From NCBI GenBank assembly GCA_040004775.1, contig JBDUAD010000116.1:1-8005 (forward strand): DNA of 8,005 bases, in the 5' to 3' direction. The DNA comes from JALZBL01 sp040004775 (GTDB lineage Bacteria; Actinomycetota; Actinomycetes; Mycobacteriales; Jatrophihabitantaceae). Shown one piece after another: positions 1 to 6,933 of the stretch. The notes beneath the pieces are model-generated. The model worked only from the letters and a program-made list of their open reading frames with translations, searched no databases and had not been told where the DNA came from. How positions within the stretch are numbered: position 1 is the stretch's first letter; each line of letters begins with the position of its first letter. The translations under genes were made by a program, and so were the position numbers.

Positions 1-39
1 GAGCTCGGCGCGGGCCCGTGTCCGTGCCGACCGGGCACA

Positions 40-927
40 ATGGCCGTCATGACCGGCACCACCCGCGCCCGCCTCACGGCCGGCGTCATCTCGCCCTTGC
101 GCTCGGTTCCGGCGTCGATTCCCCGGCCCCACTACGTCGACGCCCGTGGCCGAAGCAAGGCCGGTCCGGCCGATTTCGACGACGCCGTGGTCAAGGACGG
201 GGACACGATCGCCCGGATGCGCCGAGCCGGCCGGATCGCGGCCCGGGCCCTGGCCGAGGTCGGCCGGCATGTCACTCCCGGCATCACCACGGACGAGCTC
301 GACCGGATCGGCCACGAACACCTTTTGGCCGCCGGCGCATACCCGTCCACCCTCGGCTACAAGGGGTTCCCGAAGTCGCTGTGCACATCGCTGAACGAGT
401 CCATCTGCCACGGCATCCCGGACTCGACGGTCATCGAGGACGGTGACCTGGTCAAGGTCGACATCACCGCCTTTGTCGACGGCGTGCACGGTGACACCTG
501 CGCGTCCTTCGTGGCCGGCACGGGCCGGCCGGAAGTGGTGGAGCTGGCCGAGCGCACCCGCGAGGCGATGACGCGCGGCATCGCGGCGGTCCGGCCCGGG
601 CGTCCGGTCAGCGTCATCGGACGGGTGATCGAGTCCTACGCCCGCCGCTACGGCTACGGCGTGGTGCGCGAGTACACCGGTCACGGCGTCGGCCCGTCGT
701 TCCACACCAAGCCGACGATCCTGCACTACGACGATCCGCGGGCGACCACGGTGCTCGAGCCGGGGATGACGTTCACCGTCGAGCCGATGATCACTCTGGG
801 CGGCACTGAATGGCGGGTGTGGGACGACGGCTGGAACGTGGTGACCACCGACGGGTCCTGGGTCGCCCAGTGGGAACACACCGTGGTCGTGACCGACGAC
901 GGGGCGCAGATCCTCACCACCGCCTGA
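40..927 (+). CDS. map: Type I methionine aminopeptidase (MapB-like)
   Basis: Removes the initiator methionine from nascent cytosolic proteins and is a dinuclear metalloenzyme of the pita-bread (M24) fold. All five metal ligands of the family are visible in the 295-aa product: D141 (KVDITAF), D152 (HGDT), H215 (TGHGVG), E248 (VEPM) and E279 (QWEHT). The substrate-site histidines H124 (ICHGIPD) and H222 (SFHTKP) are also present. The block GAYPSTLGYKGFPKS at 99-113 is typical of type I enzymes. Residues 1 to about 50 form a proline-containing N-terminal extension (ISPLRSVPASIPRPHYV), as in mycobacterial MapB and absent from the shorter E. coli enzyme. Start: ATG at 40; an in-frame ATG at 49 is an alternative, and neither has a clear Shine-Dalgarno sequence. 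The gene faces the minus-strand gene ending at 1020, 92 bp away. Family assignment is very secure; which paralogue it is rests on the extension. Confidence 0.97.
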   Translation: MAVMTGTTRARLTAGVISPLRSVPASIPRPHYVDARGRSKAGPADFDDAVVKDGDTIARMRRAGRIAARALAEVGRHVTPGITTDELDRIGHEHLLAAGAYPSTLGYKGFPKSLCTSLNESICHGIPDSTVIEDGDLVKVDITAFVDGVHGDTCASFVAGTGRPEVVELAERTREAMTRGIAAVRPGRPVSVIGRVIESYARRYGYGVVREYTGHGVGPSFHTKPTILHYDDPRATTVLEPGMTFTVEPMITLGGTEWRVWDDGWNVVTTDGSWVAQWEHTVVVTDDGAQILTTA

Positions 928-1019
928 GCGGACGCCCGCCGTGCCTACGTCTGACCCGTGGGCACGACTGCGGTGGACAGCGGGCCGGACGTGGAGGTCG
1001 GCGGCGTTCCTCTGGTCGG

Positions 1020-1841
<822 letters not shown>

Positions 1842-1872
1842 GCCGCACCTGCGGACAGGAAACGAAGAATCT

Positions 1873-2547
1873 TCACGCGGCACCGCCGGCTTCCAAACGC
1901 CCGCGCAGAGTGCGCAGACCGCGCGAGGCGGACGTGCGCACCGCACCGGGCCGCTTGCCGAGGACGGCACCGGCCATGGCCGCGTCCAGCCCGACCACCG
2001 CGCGCAGCAGGACCGCCTCGGCCTGGTCGGACGGCAGCGTGGCGATGACGGCCAGCGCGTCGCGGGTGGACAGCCCGTCGAGCACCTCGCGCTCGACGTC
2101 GGCGGAATCGGCCAGGACGCTGAGCCGCTCGGCCGGGACCGGGTCCACCGGGCGTCGGCCGCGGGCACGCAGCAAGTCGATGGCACGGTTACGGCCGATG
2201 GTGGCCACCCAGCCGCGGAACTGGTCGGCCTCGCCCCGGAAGGACGGCAGGTCGCGGCACACCGCGGCCCACGTCTCCGAGGCAACGTCGTCAGCATCGT
2301 CACCGACCAGGAAGCGCAGATAGCGGACCAGCCCGGGATGGACCGCTCGGTAGACGACGACGAACGCAGCCTCGTTACCGCCGCGGGCCGCCGACAGCGC
2401 AGCGTCGAGGTCGGCGGCGGTCAGGGCACCGGACGAACGGGCCGCGCGCGACGACGGTGGGGACGGCGCCGGCCGAGGACCCAAGCGCTCACCGTGGCGG
2501 CGCGCCGCACCCGCGTCCGCGCTCACCGCCACCCCCCGGACCGACAC
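1873..2547 (-). CDS. ECF-type RNA polymerase sigma factor
   Basis: Sigma-70 family protein of the two-domain extracytoplasmic-function type; directs RNA polymerase to a small regulon. From GTG 2547 it has 224 aa. Sigma region 2 spans about residues 59-130 (AAFVVVYRAVHPGLVRYL, DDADDVASETW, FRGWVATIGRNRAIDLLR). Sigma region 4 spans about 160-217 (IATLPSDQAEAVLLR, then the helix-turn-helix AGAVLGKRPGAVRTSASRGLRTL). No SnoaL-like C-terminal extension is present. I chose GTG 2547 because GAAGG sits seven bases upstream. ATG 2571 (232 aa) is possible but lacks a ribosome-binding site. Longer starts (frame open to 2757) would run through the hairpin at 2647-2674 and into the preceding gene, so I reject them. 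The first 40 or so residues are disordered and Arg/Pro/Ser-rich. It is followed after 31 bp by the putative anti-sigma gene. I saw no convincing self-recognised promoter upstream. Confidence 0.9.
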   Translation of the reverse strand: MSVRGVAVSADAGAARRHGERLGPRPAPSPPSSRAARSSGALTAADLDAALSAARGGNEAAFVVVYRAVHPGLVRYLRFLVGDDADDVASETWAAVCRDLPSFRGEADQFRGWVATIGRNRAIDLLRARGRRPVDPVPAERLSVLADSADVEREVLDGLSTRDALAVIATLPSDQAEAVLLRAVVGLDAAMAGAVLGKRPGAVRTSASRGLRTLRGRLEAGGAA

Positions 2548-2646
2548 CAGCCGACCTTCGTAGTGTGCCATCGGCCGGCGCCGGGCGCGCTCCCGGCGGC
2601 AGGCGGGGGCCGGGCCGGGCCGTCGACGTCGCACGGAAACGGCGAA

Positions 2647-2674
2647 GGGCTCGGTCGCAGAGGCGACCGAGCCC
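2647..2674 (-). terminator. Rho-independent-type terminator of the small membrane protein operon
   Basis: A perfect 12-bp inverted repeat, GGGCTCGGTCGC (2647-2658) and GCGACCGAGCCC (2663-2674), closes a 4-base loop. It begins 18 bases past the stop codon of the minus-strand gene ending at 2693. Read on the minus strand it is followed by TTCGCCGTTTCCG, only a weak T tract, which is common for actinobacterial terminators. It separates that operon from the sigma gene and argues against a sigma start upstream of 2647. Confidence 0.8.
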
Positions 2675-2692
2675 TCCCCCCATCGTGCCCCC

Positions 2693-2851
2693 TCAGTAAT
2701 AGTGGGTGCGCCCCCCGATGCCACGGCCGAGCGATCCGGCCAGGGCCAGTGCGGCACCTACTACCAACACGATGATTCCGAGCGTCAACAGCAACGAGCT
2801 GTGGACGACGAGTCCGAGAACGAGCAGAATTACTCCGAGGATGATCAACAC
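2693..2851 (-). CDS. DUF6131-like small membrane protein
   Basis: Predicted 52 aa, almost entirely two hydrophobic segments (about residues 1-17, LIILGVILLVLGLVV, and 20-39, LLLTLGIIVLVVGAALALAG). A glycine/arginine-rich tail ends GRGIGGRTHYY. The ILGxILLVLG opening, the second Gly/Val-rich helix and the Gly-Arg-x-HYY end match the actinobacterial DUF6131 family, whose members are about 50 aa. Function is unknown. The start is taken as GTG 2851; TTG 2848, six bases after AGGA, is equally plausible. The frame is open far upstream, but that part overlaps the next gene and has no membrane-protein character. It is 32 bp downstream of the DUF6458-like gene and followed by the hairpin at 2647-2674, so the two probably form a two-gene operon. 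Confidence 0.75.
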   Translation of the reverse strand: MLIILGVILLVLGLVVHSSLLLTLGIIVLVVGAALALAGSLGRGIGGRTHYY

Positions 2852-2883
2852 GAGTCCTGTCGACGAGGGGCGGGAACGGCTGC

Positions 2884-3132
2884 TCAGTAGCGCGGCGCGT
2901 CCGGGTCCTGCAGCCCGTTCGGGGCGAGCAGGGTGGTGCCTTGGTCGTGATGGATCACGTCGGTACGACGCCGGGCGAAGGTGAGCACCAGGGCGATCAG
3001 CAACCCGAGGCCGCCGACGACCATCAGGATGACGCCGACCGTAGTGAGATCCACGCCCTGCACCTGTTTGGTCACCGCGAACTTCAGGATGGCGCCCAGG
3101 GCTATGAGCACCAGGCTGGCGCCGATCATCAT
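2884..3132 (-). CDS. DUF6458-like small membrane protein
   Basis: Predicted 82 aa. Two transmembrane helices (about 2-20, MIGASLVLIALGAILKFAV, and 32-53, VGVILMVVGGLGLLIALVL) flank a short loop with QGVDL. A basic turn (ARRR) and a polar, probably cytoplasmic, tail follow. The pattern GxSLxLIALGAILxFAV, then GVDLxTVGxILMVVG, is that of the actinobacterial DUF6458 family, which has no known biochemical function. Start: the first of two adjacent ATG codons at 3132, with GGAGG five bases upstream, the best ribosome-binding site in the window; the second ATG at 3129 is also well placed. It is first gene of a probable two-gene operon with the DUF6131-like gene. Its upstream region holds a perfect palindrome (3172-3185) and a possible promoter. 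Confidence 0.82.
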   Translation of the reverse strand: MMIGASLVLIALGAILKFAVTKQVQGVDLTTVGVILMVVGGLGLLIALVLTFARRRTDVIHHDQGTTLLAPNGLQDPDAPRY

Positions 3133-3171
3133 GCGTACCTCCGCGCGGCCGGAAAAAGGTTCCCGGTCGGC

Positions 3172-3185
3172 GCAGCGATCGCTGC
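3172..3185. repeat. 14-bp perfect palindrome GCAGCGATCGCTGC within a direct repeat
   Basis: GCAGCGATCGCTGC is fully self-complementary and lies 40 bp upstream of the ATG at 3132. It is bracketed by two exact copies of CCGGTCGGC (3163-3171 and 3187-3195), 24 bp apart. It could be an operator or an mRNA stem in the leader of the small membrane protein operon; nothing in the sequence decides between these. Confidence 0.5.
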
Positions 3186-3213
3186 ACCGGTCGGCCGTGT
3201 CCGTGCACCGCAC

Positions 3214-3245
3214 TATCTACAGCGTCGGCGGCCCCGAAAACGTCA
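3214..3245 (-). promoter_or_regulatory. Possible promoter of the small membrane protein operon
   Basis: On the minus strand, TGACGT (3245-3240) is followed after 18 bases by TGTAGA, or after 20 by TAGATA (3219-3214). The AT-rich TGTAGATAG stands out in this GC-rich background, but the spacing is long for a housekeeping promoter. It would give a leader of roughly 70 bases carrying the palindrome at 3172-3185. This is a weak prediction from pattern alone. Confidence 0.25.
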
Positions 3246-3345
3246 CACCCCTGAACATTCGGACGACGTTTATGCGGCTGCGGCCCGCTTCCGGCCCGAT
3301 TCTCGGTCCGTAGCCGCACAAATCTGGGCACGCTGGTGACGCCGT

Positions 3346-3939
3346 TCACCCGGTCGCGTGCTGGCGGATCCAGGCGTGCATGGCGATGCCGGCCGCGACA
3401 CCGGCGTTGATCGATCGGGTGGAACCGAACTGGGCGATGGAGTACACCGCGGCGGCCGCGCCCCGGGCTTCGTCGGTCAGCCCGGGGCCCTCCTGCCCGA
3501 ACAACAACAGGGCCCGCCGGGGCAGTCGCGCCGTCTCCAGCGGGAGGGAGCCGGCCACGTTGTCGATCGCCACCAGGACCCGCTCGGTCCGTGCGGCGTG
3601 CTCGACCAACGCGGCGACGTCGGCCACGTGCACCAGGTGCTGGTAGCGATCCGTGACCATCGCCCCGCGCCGGTTCCAGCGTCGACGGCCGACGACGACG
3701 ACCTCGGCGGCCAGGAAGGCATTGGCCGTACGCACGACCGTGCCGATGTTGGCGTCGTGCTGCCAGTTCTCGATCGCCACCGCGAAGTCGTGGCGGCGGA
3801 GGTCCAGATCACCGCGGATCGCCGCGACGCTCCAGTAGCGGTAGCGGTCGATTACATTGCGGCGGTCGCCTTCGGCCAGCAGGACCGGATCCAGCCGGTC
3901 GTCGGCCGGCCACGGACGGGGATGTGGCCCGACGCCCAC
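3346..3939 (-). CDS. SpoU/TrmH-family RNA 2'-O-methyltransferase
   Basis: SPOUT-class (trefoil knot) methyltransferase that uses S-adenosylmethionine to methylate a ribose 2'-OH in tRNA or rRNA; the target cannot be told from sequence. With GTG 3939 it has 197 aa. The three SPOUT motifs are present: motif 1 NIGTVVRTANAF (64-75, with catalytic-type Arg70), motif 2 LLFGQEGPGLT (145-155) and motif 3 STRSINAGVAAGIAMHAW (173-190). RRRWNRRGAMVTDRYQHL is characteristic of the actinobacterial subgroup found beside pyrE. The start is uncertain: no ATG, GTG or TTG lies in frame between 3939 and the pyrE stop at 4035, yet the frame stays open, and GTG 3939 has no good ribosome-binding site. A CTG overlapping the pyrE stop as CTGA would give 230 aa. 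It is very likely cotranscribed with pyrE. Confidence 0.9.
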   Translation of the reverse strand: MGVGPHPRPWPADDRLDPVLLAEGDRRNVIDRYRYWSVAAIRGDLDLRRHDFAVAIENWQHDANIGTVVRTANAFLAAEVVVVGRRRWNRRGAMVTDRYQHLVHVADVAALVEHAARTERVLVAIDNVAGSLPLETARLPRRALLLFGQEGPGLTDEARGAAAAVYSIAQFGSTRSINAGVAAGIAMHAWIRQHATG

Positions 3940-4034
3940 GCTCAGGTCCGGCGTGGCGTCACCAGGGGGCGTGCCATCGGCCGGCGGCGTCTCGGCGGCG
4001 CGGCCAGTGTCCGGGTCGGTGCCCGTCGGCCCGC

Positions 4035-4562
4035 TCAGGCCAGGCCCAGGTCGGCCAGGCTGAACGCGGCCCGGCAGGCCACGCCGGCCGCCTCGATCGC
4101 CACCACCCCGCCACGGTCGACGATCAGTGCCGCACCGATCACATCGGCTCCCTCGCCCCGTGCGGCCTCGATCGCCGTCAGCGGGCTGCTGCCGGTCGTC
4201 GAGACGTCCTCGACGATCAGCACCCGGCGACCGGTCACGGACGGGCCCTCGATGCGCTGCTGCATTCCGTGGCGCTTCTCGCTCTTGCGCACGACAAAGG
4301 CGTCGACCGCACCGGCGCCGGCGTGGAGCACCGCGGTGGCCACAGGGTCGGCGCCGAGGGTGAGGCCGCCGACCGCCTGGTAGTCCCAGTCCCACGTCAG
4401 CTCGCGCAGTACGCGCCCGACCAGCGGGGCGGCCTCGCGGTGCAACGTGATACGCCGCAGGTCGATGTAGTAGTCGGCCTGCGCACCGGAGGACAGCGTG
4501 ACCCGCCCGTGCACGACGGCCAACTCGCCGATCAACTCCAGGAGGCGATCGCGGTCGTCCAC
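4035..4562 (-). CDS. pyrE: Orotate phosphoribosyltransferase
   Basis: Converts orotate and PRPP to orotidine 5'-monophosphate, the fifth step of de novo pyrimidine synthesis, in the cytosol. From GTG 4562 the product is 175 aa, a usual length for actinobacterial PyrE. Visible motifs are VHGRVTLSSGAQADYYIDLR (18-37, orotate side), GGLTLGADPVA (65-75), the basic loop FVVRKSEKRHG (89-99) and the PRPP-binding signature VLIVEDVSTTGSS (114-126, with E118 and D119). It ends in ADLGLA. GTG 4562 is preceded by AAGGTGG at a good distance and begins just before the conserved DRxxLxxLI region. Starts further upstream (to 4640) would run into the divergent dinB gene. It is followed by the RNA methyltransferase on the same strand, an order I also recall from mycobacteria. 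The LexA-like box at 4604-4617 is 42 bp upstream. Confidence 0.96.
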   Translation of the reverse strand: MDDRDRLLELIGELAVVHGRVTLSSGAQADYYIDLRRITLHREAAPLVGRVLRELTWDWDYQAVGGLTLGADPVATAVLHAGAGAVDAFVVRKSEKRHGMQQRIEGPSVTGRRVLIVEDVSTTGSSPLTAIEAARGEGADVIGAALIVDRGGVVAIEAAGVACRAAFSLADLGLA

Positions 4563-4603
4563 GGCGGCCACCTTAAACCGGCCGTCGGTCTTGACCGTCC
4601 ATG

Positions 4604-4617
4604 CGAACATGTGTTCG
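4604..4617. promoter_or_regulatory. LexA-binding site (SOS box) at dinB start
   Basis: CGAAC-ATGT-GTTCG is an exact inverted repeat of five bases with a four-base spacer. It matches the core of the actinobacterial LexA box TCGAAC-N4-GTTCGA; only the outermost T and A are replaced (G4603, T4618). It lies in the 54-bp gap between divergent pyrE and dinB and overlaps the candidate dinB start codons GTG 4611 and GTG 4617. Bound LexA would cover the start region of dinB. Reading it as a LexA site is inference from the motif and from the neighbouring repair gene. Confidence 0.75.
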
Positions 4618-5870
4618 TGACCGGAGTCGGCATCCTGCACGCTGATCTGGACGCGTTCTTCGCCTCGGTCGAGCAGCGGGACAACCCTCGCTTACGCGGA
4701 CGACCGGTGATCGTCGGAGCCGGCGTCGTCCTGGCCGCCAGCTACGAGGCCCGAGCCTGCGGCGTCCGCAGTGCCATGGGCGGCGCCCAGGCGCGTCGCC
4801 GGTGCCCCGAAGCGGTGGTGGTGGACCCGAACTTCTCGGCCTACGTGGCCGCCAGCCGAGCGGTGTTCGAGGTCTATCGACGGACCACGCCACTGGTGCG
4901 CGAGCTGTCCATCGACGAGGCGTTCCTCGACGTGCGGGGCCTGGGTCGGCTGGCCGGGCCGGCCCCGGCGATCGCCGCCCGGCTGCGGCAGGAGGTCCGC
5001 GCCGAGGTGGGCCTGACCATTACCGTCGGGGTGGCCCGGACCCCGTGGCTGGCCAAGGTGGCCAGTGGGGTGGCCAAGCCCGACGGACTGCTCACCGTGC
5101 CGGTGGACGGCGAAGCCGACTTCCTGCGCCCGTTGCGCGTGGAACAGCTATGGGGGGTCGGACCGGTGACGGCCGGGCGGCTGCAGGCGCTGCACCTGCG
5201 CACGGTCGGCGACGTGGCCGGTTACAGCGAAGCCGAGCTGGTGTCGATCCTCGGGCGCGGATCCGGGCGGTTGCTGCACCACCTGGTCACCCGCCGCGAA
5301 CAGCGGCCGGTCCGCGGCGGAGCGGACCCGGCCCGGCGAGCCGCCAGGTCCGGTCGCAACGTCACGCACCGCCGTTCGATCGGCTCCCAGTGTGCCCTCG
5401 GCCGCTCGCCGACGTCGCCCGCCCGGGCCGAGACCGTCCTCTCTGGCCTGGTCGACCGGGTGACCCGGCGGATGCGCCGAGCCGGACGCGCAGGCCGCAC
5501 GGTGATCCTGCGGCTGCGCTTCGACGACTTCACCCGGGCCACTCGCTCCCGCACGCTGCCACTGGCCACCGATTCCACCGCGGCCATCCTGGCCGCCGCC
5601 CGCGGACTGCTGGCTGCGGCCGCGGAGGAGATCGCCAGCCGGGGCCTCACCCTGATCGGTATCTCGGTCACCAATCTCGACGGGGACGGCTGGTGCCAGC
5701 CCGAGCTGCCGTTCGAGACCGTGGCCGGCCTGGACGCCGCCCTGGATCGCGTGCGGGACCGCTTCGGCTCCAATGCCCTGTCCCGCGCCACCCTGCTCGG
5801 CCGCGACCCGTCGACGCTGGACGAAGCCGCGGTCGAGGCCGGCCCCTTCCCTACCGAACCCTCCAGGTGA
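4617..5870 (+). CDS. dinB: DNA polymerase IV (Y-family translesion polymerase)
   Basis: Error-prone polymerase that copies past damaged template bases. From GTG 4617 it has 417 aa. Catalytic carboxylates are D10 (ILHADLDAFFASVE) and D100-E101 (ELSIDEAFLDV); F15 occupies the steric-gate position that excludes ribonucleotides. The palm/finger region ends near 165, the helix-hairpin-helix thumb segment LWGVGPVTAGRLQAL is at 178-192, and the little-finger domain covers about 250-360. QPELPF (361-366) fits a beta-clamp-binding motif. Unusual: the palm segment GVARTPWLAKVASG (138-151) has Pro-Trp where family members usually carry Lys plus a hydrophobic residue. Start: GTG 4617 (MTGVGILHAD) or GTG 4611, both without a clear ribosome-binding site, so a leaderless transcript is possible. 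The SOS-box match at 4604-4617 suggests DNA-damage induction. The gene ends 22 bp from the convergent GH43 gene with no hairpin between them. Confidence 0.96.
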   Translation: MTGVGILHADLDAFFASVEQRDNPRLRGRPVIVGAGVVLAASYEARACGVRSAMGGAQARRRCPEAVVVDPNFSAYVAASRAVFEVYRRTTPLVRELSIDEAFLDVRGLGRLAGPAPAIAARLRQEVRAEVGLTITVGVARTPWLAKVASGVAKPDGLLTVPVDGEADFLRPLRVEQLWGVGPVTAGRLQALHLRTVGDVAGYSEAELVSILGRGSGRLLHHLVTRREQRPVRGGADPARRAARSGRNVTHRRSIGSQCALGRSPTSPARAETVLSGLVDRVTRRMRRAGRAGRTVILRLRFDDFTRATRSRTLPLATDSTAAILAAARGLLAAAAEEIASRGLTLIGISVTNLDGDGWCQPELPFETVAGLDAALDRVRDRFGSNALSRATLLGRDPSTLDEAAVEAGPFPTEPSR

Positions 5871-5892
5871 GCACCCCGTGGCCACGCTGGGG

Positions 5893-6933
5893 TTAGGACA
5901 GGTCGACGTAGGGCTCGTCGGTGTCGGCGTCCCAGAGCAGCGCCATCACGGTGAACTGCCGGGGCTCGCCCGGGGCCGGACGGAAGTGGTAGCACAGGAA
6001 CGTCGAGCCGTCCGGGGCGGTCAGCACGCTGCAGTGGCCCGGCCCGACCAGCCCGACCTCAGGATGCGGCGCCAGCACGAGGTGGTCACCGGACGCGGTG
6101 ACGTCGTGCCACTGCCCGGAGGCCTCCTCGACGACCATCCCGACGCCGTAGCGACCGGTGAAGTTGCCACCGCTGTAGAGGACCACCGGCCGACCAGCCG
6201 GCGACGTGCACGCCGCGGGCCCCTCTAGCGTGGTCCAGCGCACCGTGTCGCCGCGATCCCACTGCACGCCGGGAACGTCCTTCCACGGCATCGAACGCTG
6301 CGGATCGAACACCTGCCAGTCGGCGTGGCCGCGGGCCACCACGGTCAGCGCCGAGGTCAGCCGGCGCAGTTCGTCGTCGACGTCGGCTTCGACCAACCCC
6401 GTCCCCAACGGCTCGTCGACGACGAAGTCGGTGGCGAACAGCAGCCGTAACCGGCCGTCGGGCAGGACCCGTACGTCGGGGTCGATCGAGAAGTCGAGGT
6501 CGGGGGTGAGCACCTCGCCGCTGTCGCGGAAGGGGCCTTCCGGCCGTGCGGCGTCGGCCCGGCGGATCTGGTGGTGCTGGTGACCGGCCGGGTCGCCGGC
6601 TCCGGCCCCACGCGAGTACAACATCACCCACGGCCGGGCGAGGCCCGGTATGTAGCGCACGCAGGGCGCCCAGCACCAGGGATCGCGCCCGAGGCCGGGA
6701 CAGCTCTCCCCGATCCGTCGCCAGCTCGAGGCATCGGCCAGGTCGTCGCCGGCGTAGACGGGGAAGCCCTCCGCGGAAACATAGACGTAGTAGCGCGCCA
6801 CCACGCCCGCATCCGGCGGTGCCTCGACCAGGAACGGGTCGCCCTGGTCCTCCTCCGGGTACGGGCACAGCGCGGAGCGCCACCGCGGCCGGTCAGTTGC
6901 GCGACCGGCCGCGGTCGAGGCGCTTACGGTCAC
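5893..6933 (-). CDS. Family 43 glycoside hydrolase, apparently without signal peptide
   Basis: Five-bladed beta-propeller glycosidase of the GH43/GH117-like superfamily, which usually acts on arabinose- or xylose-containing glycans. The 346-aa product shows the expected pattern: D32 in GDPFLVEAP (candidate base), YYVYVSAEGFPVYAGDDL (48-65), WAPCVRYI (88-95), D151 in SIDPDVRVLPDGR (149-161, pKa modulator), E237 in TTLEGPAA (candidate general acid), YSGGNFTGRYGVG (253-265) and GPGH (297-300) before CYHFRP. It is about the length of a bare catalytic domain, with no carbohydrate-binding module. The N-terminus has no hydrophobic signal segment, so cytoplasmic action on imported oligosaccharides is likely. 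The start is GTG 6933, overlapping the stop of the preceding gene as GTGA, implying translational coupling. Exact substrate is unknown. Confidence 0.9.
   Translation of the reverse strand: MTVSASTAAGRATDRPRWRSALCPYPEEDQGDPFLVEAPPDAGVVARYYVYVSAEGFPVYAGDDLADASSWRRIGESCPGLGRDPWCWAPCVRYIPGLARPWVMLYSRGAGAGDPAGHQHHQIRRADAARPEGPFRDSGEVLTPDLDFSIDPDVRVLPDGRLRLLFATDFVVDEPLGTGLVEADVDDELRRLTSALTVVARGHADWQVFDPQRSMPWKDVPGVQWDRGDTVRWTTLEGPAACTSPAGRPVVLYSGGNFTGRYGVGMVVEEASGQWHDVTASGDHLVLAPHPEVGLVGPGHCSVLTAPDGSTFLCYHFRPAPGEPRQFTVMALLWDADTDEPYVDLS

Noticed and set aside
940..966. CGTGCC/GGCACG inverted repeat between the convergent map and membrane protein genes
   Set aside because: The stem is only six bases with a 15-base loop and no T tract, too weak to call a terminator.
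1842..2303. Upstream extension of the putative anti-sigma frame to 427 aa
   Set aside because: The extra N-terminal 154 codons are an out-of-frame reading of the sigma factor gene, rich in Arg, Ser, Pro and Cys, and ATG 1841 has its own ribosome-binding site.
2572..2757. Longer sigma factor start (to 294 aa)
   Set aside because: It would overlap the end of the DUF6131-like gene and include the terminator hairpin at 2647-2674, and the added residues have no sigma-factor similarity.
3358..4383. Plus-strand open frame of 341 aa opposite pyrE and the RNA methyltransferase
   Set aside because: It is antisense to two motif-complete enzymes and has no recognisable domain.
5877..5886. CGTGGCCACG palindrome between dinB and the GH43 gene
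   Set aside because: Ten bases with no loop, GC-rich and expected by chance; not a hairpin terminator and no known operator match.
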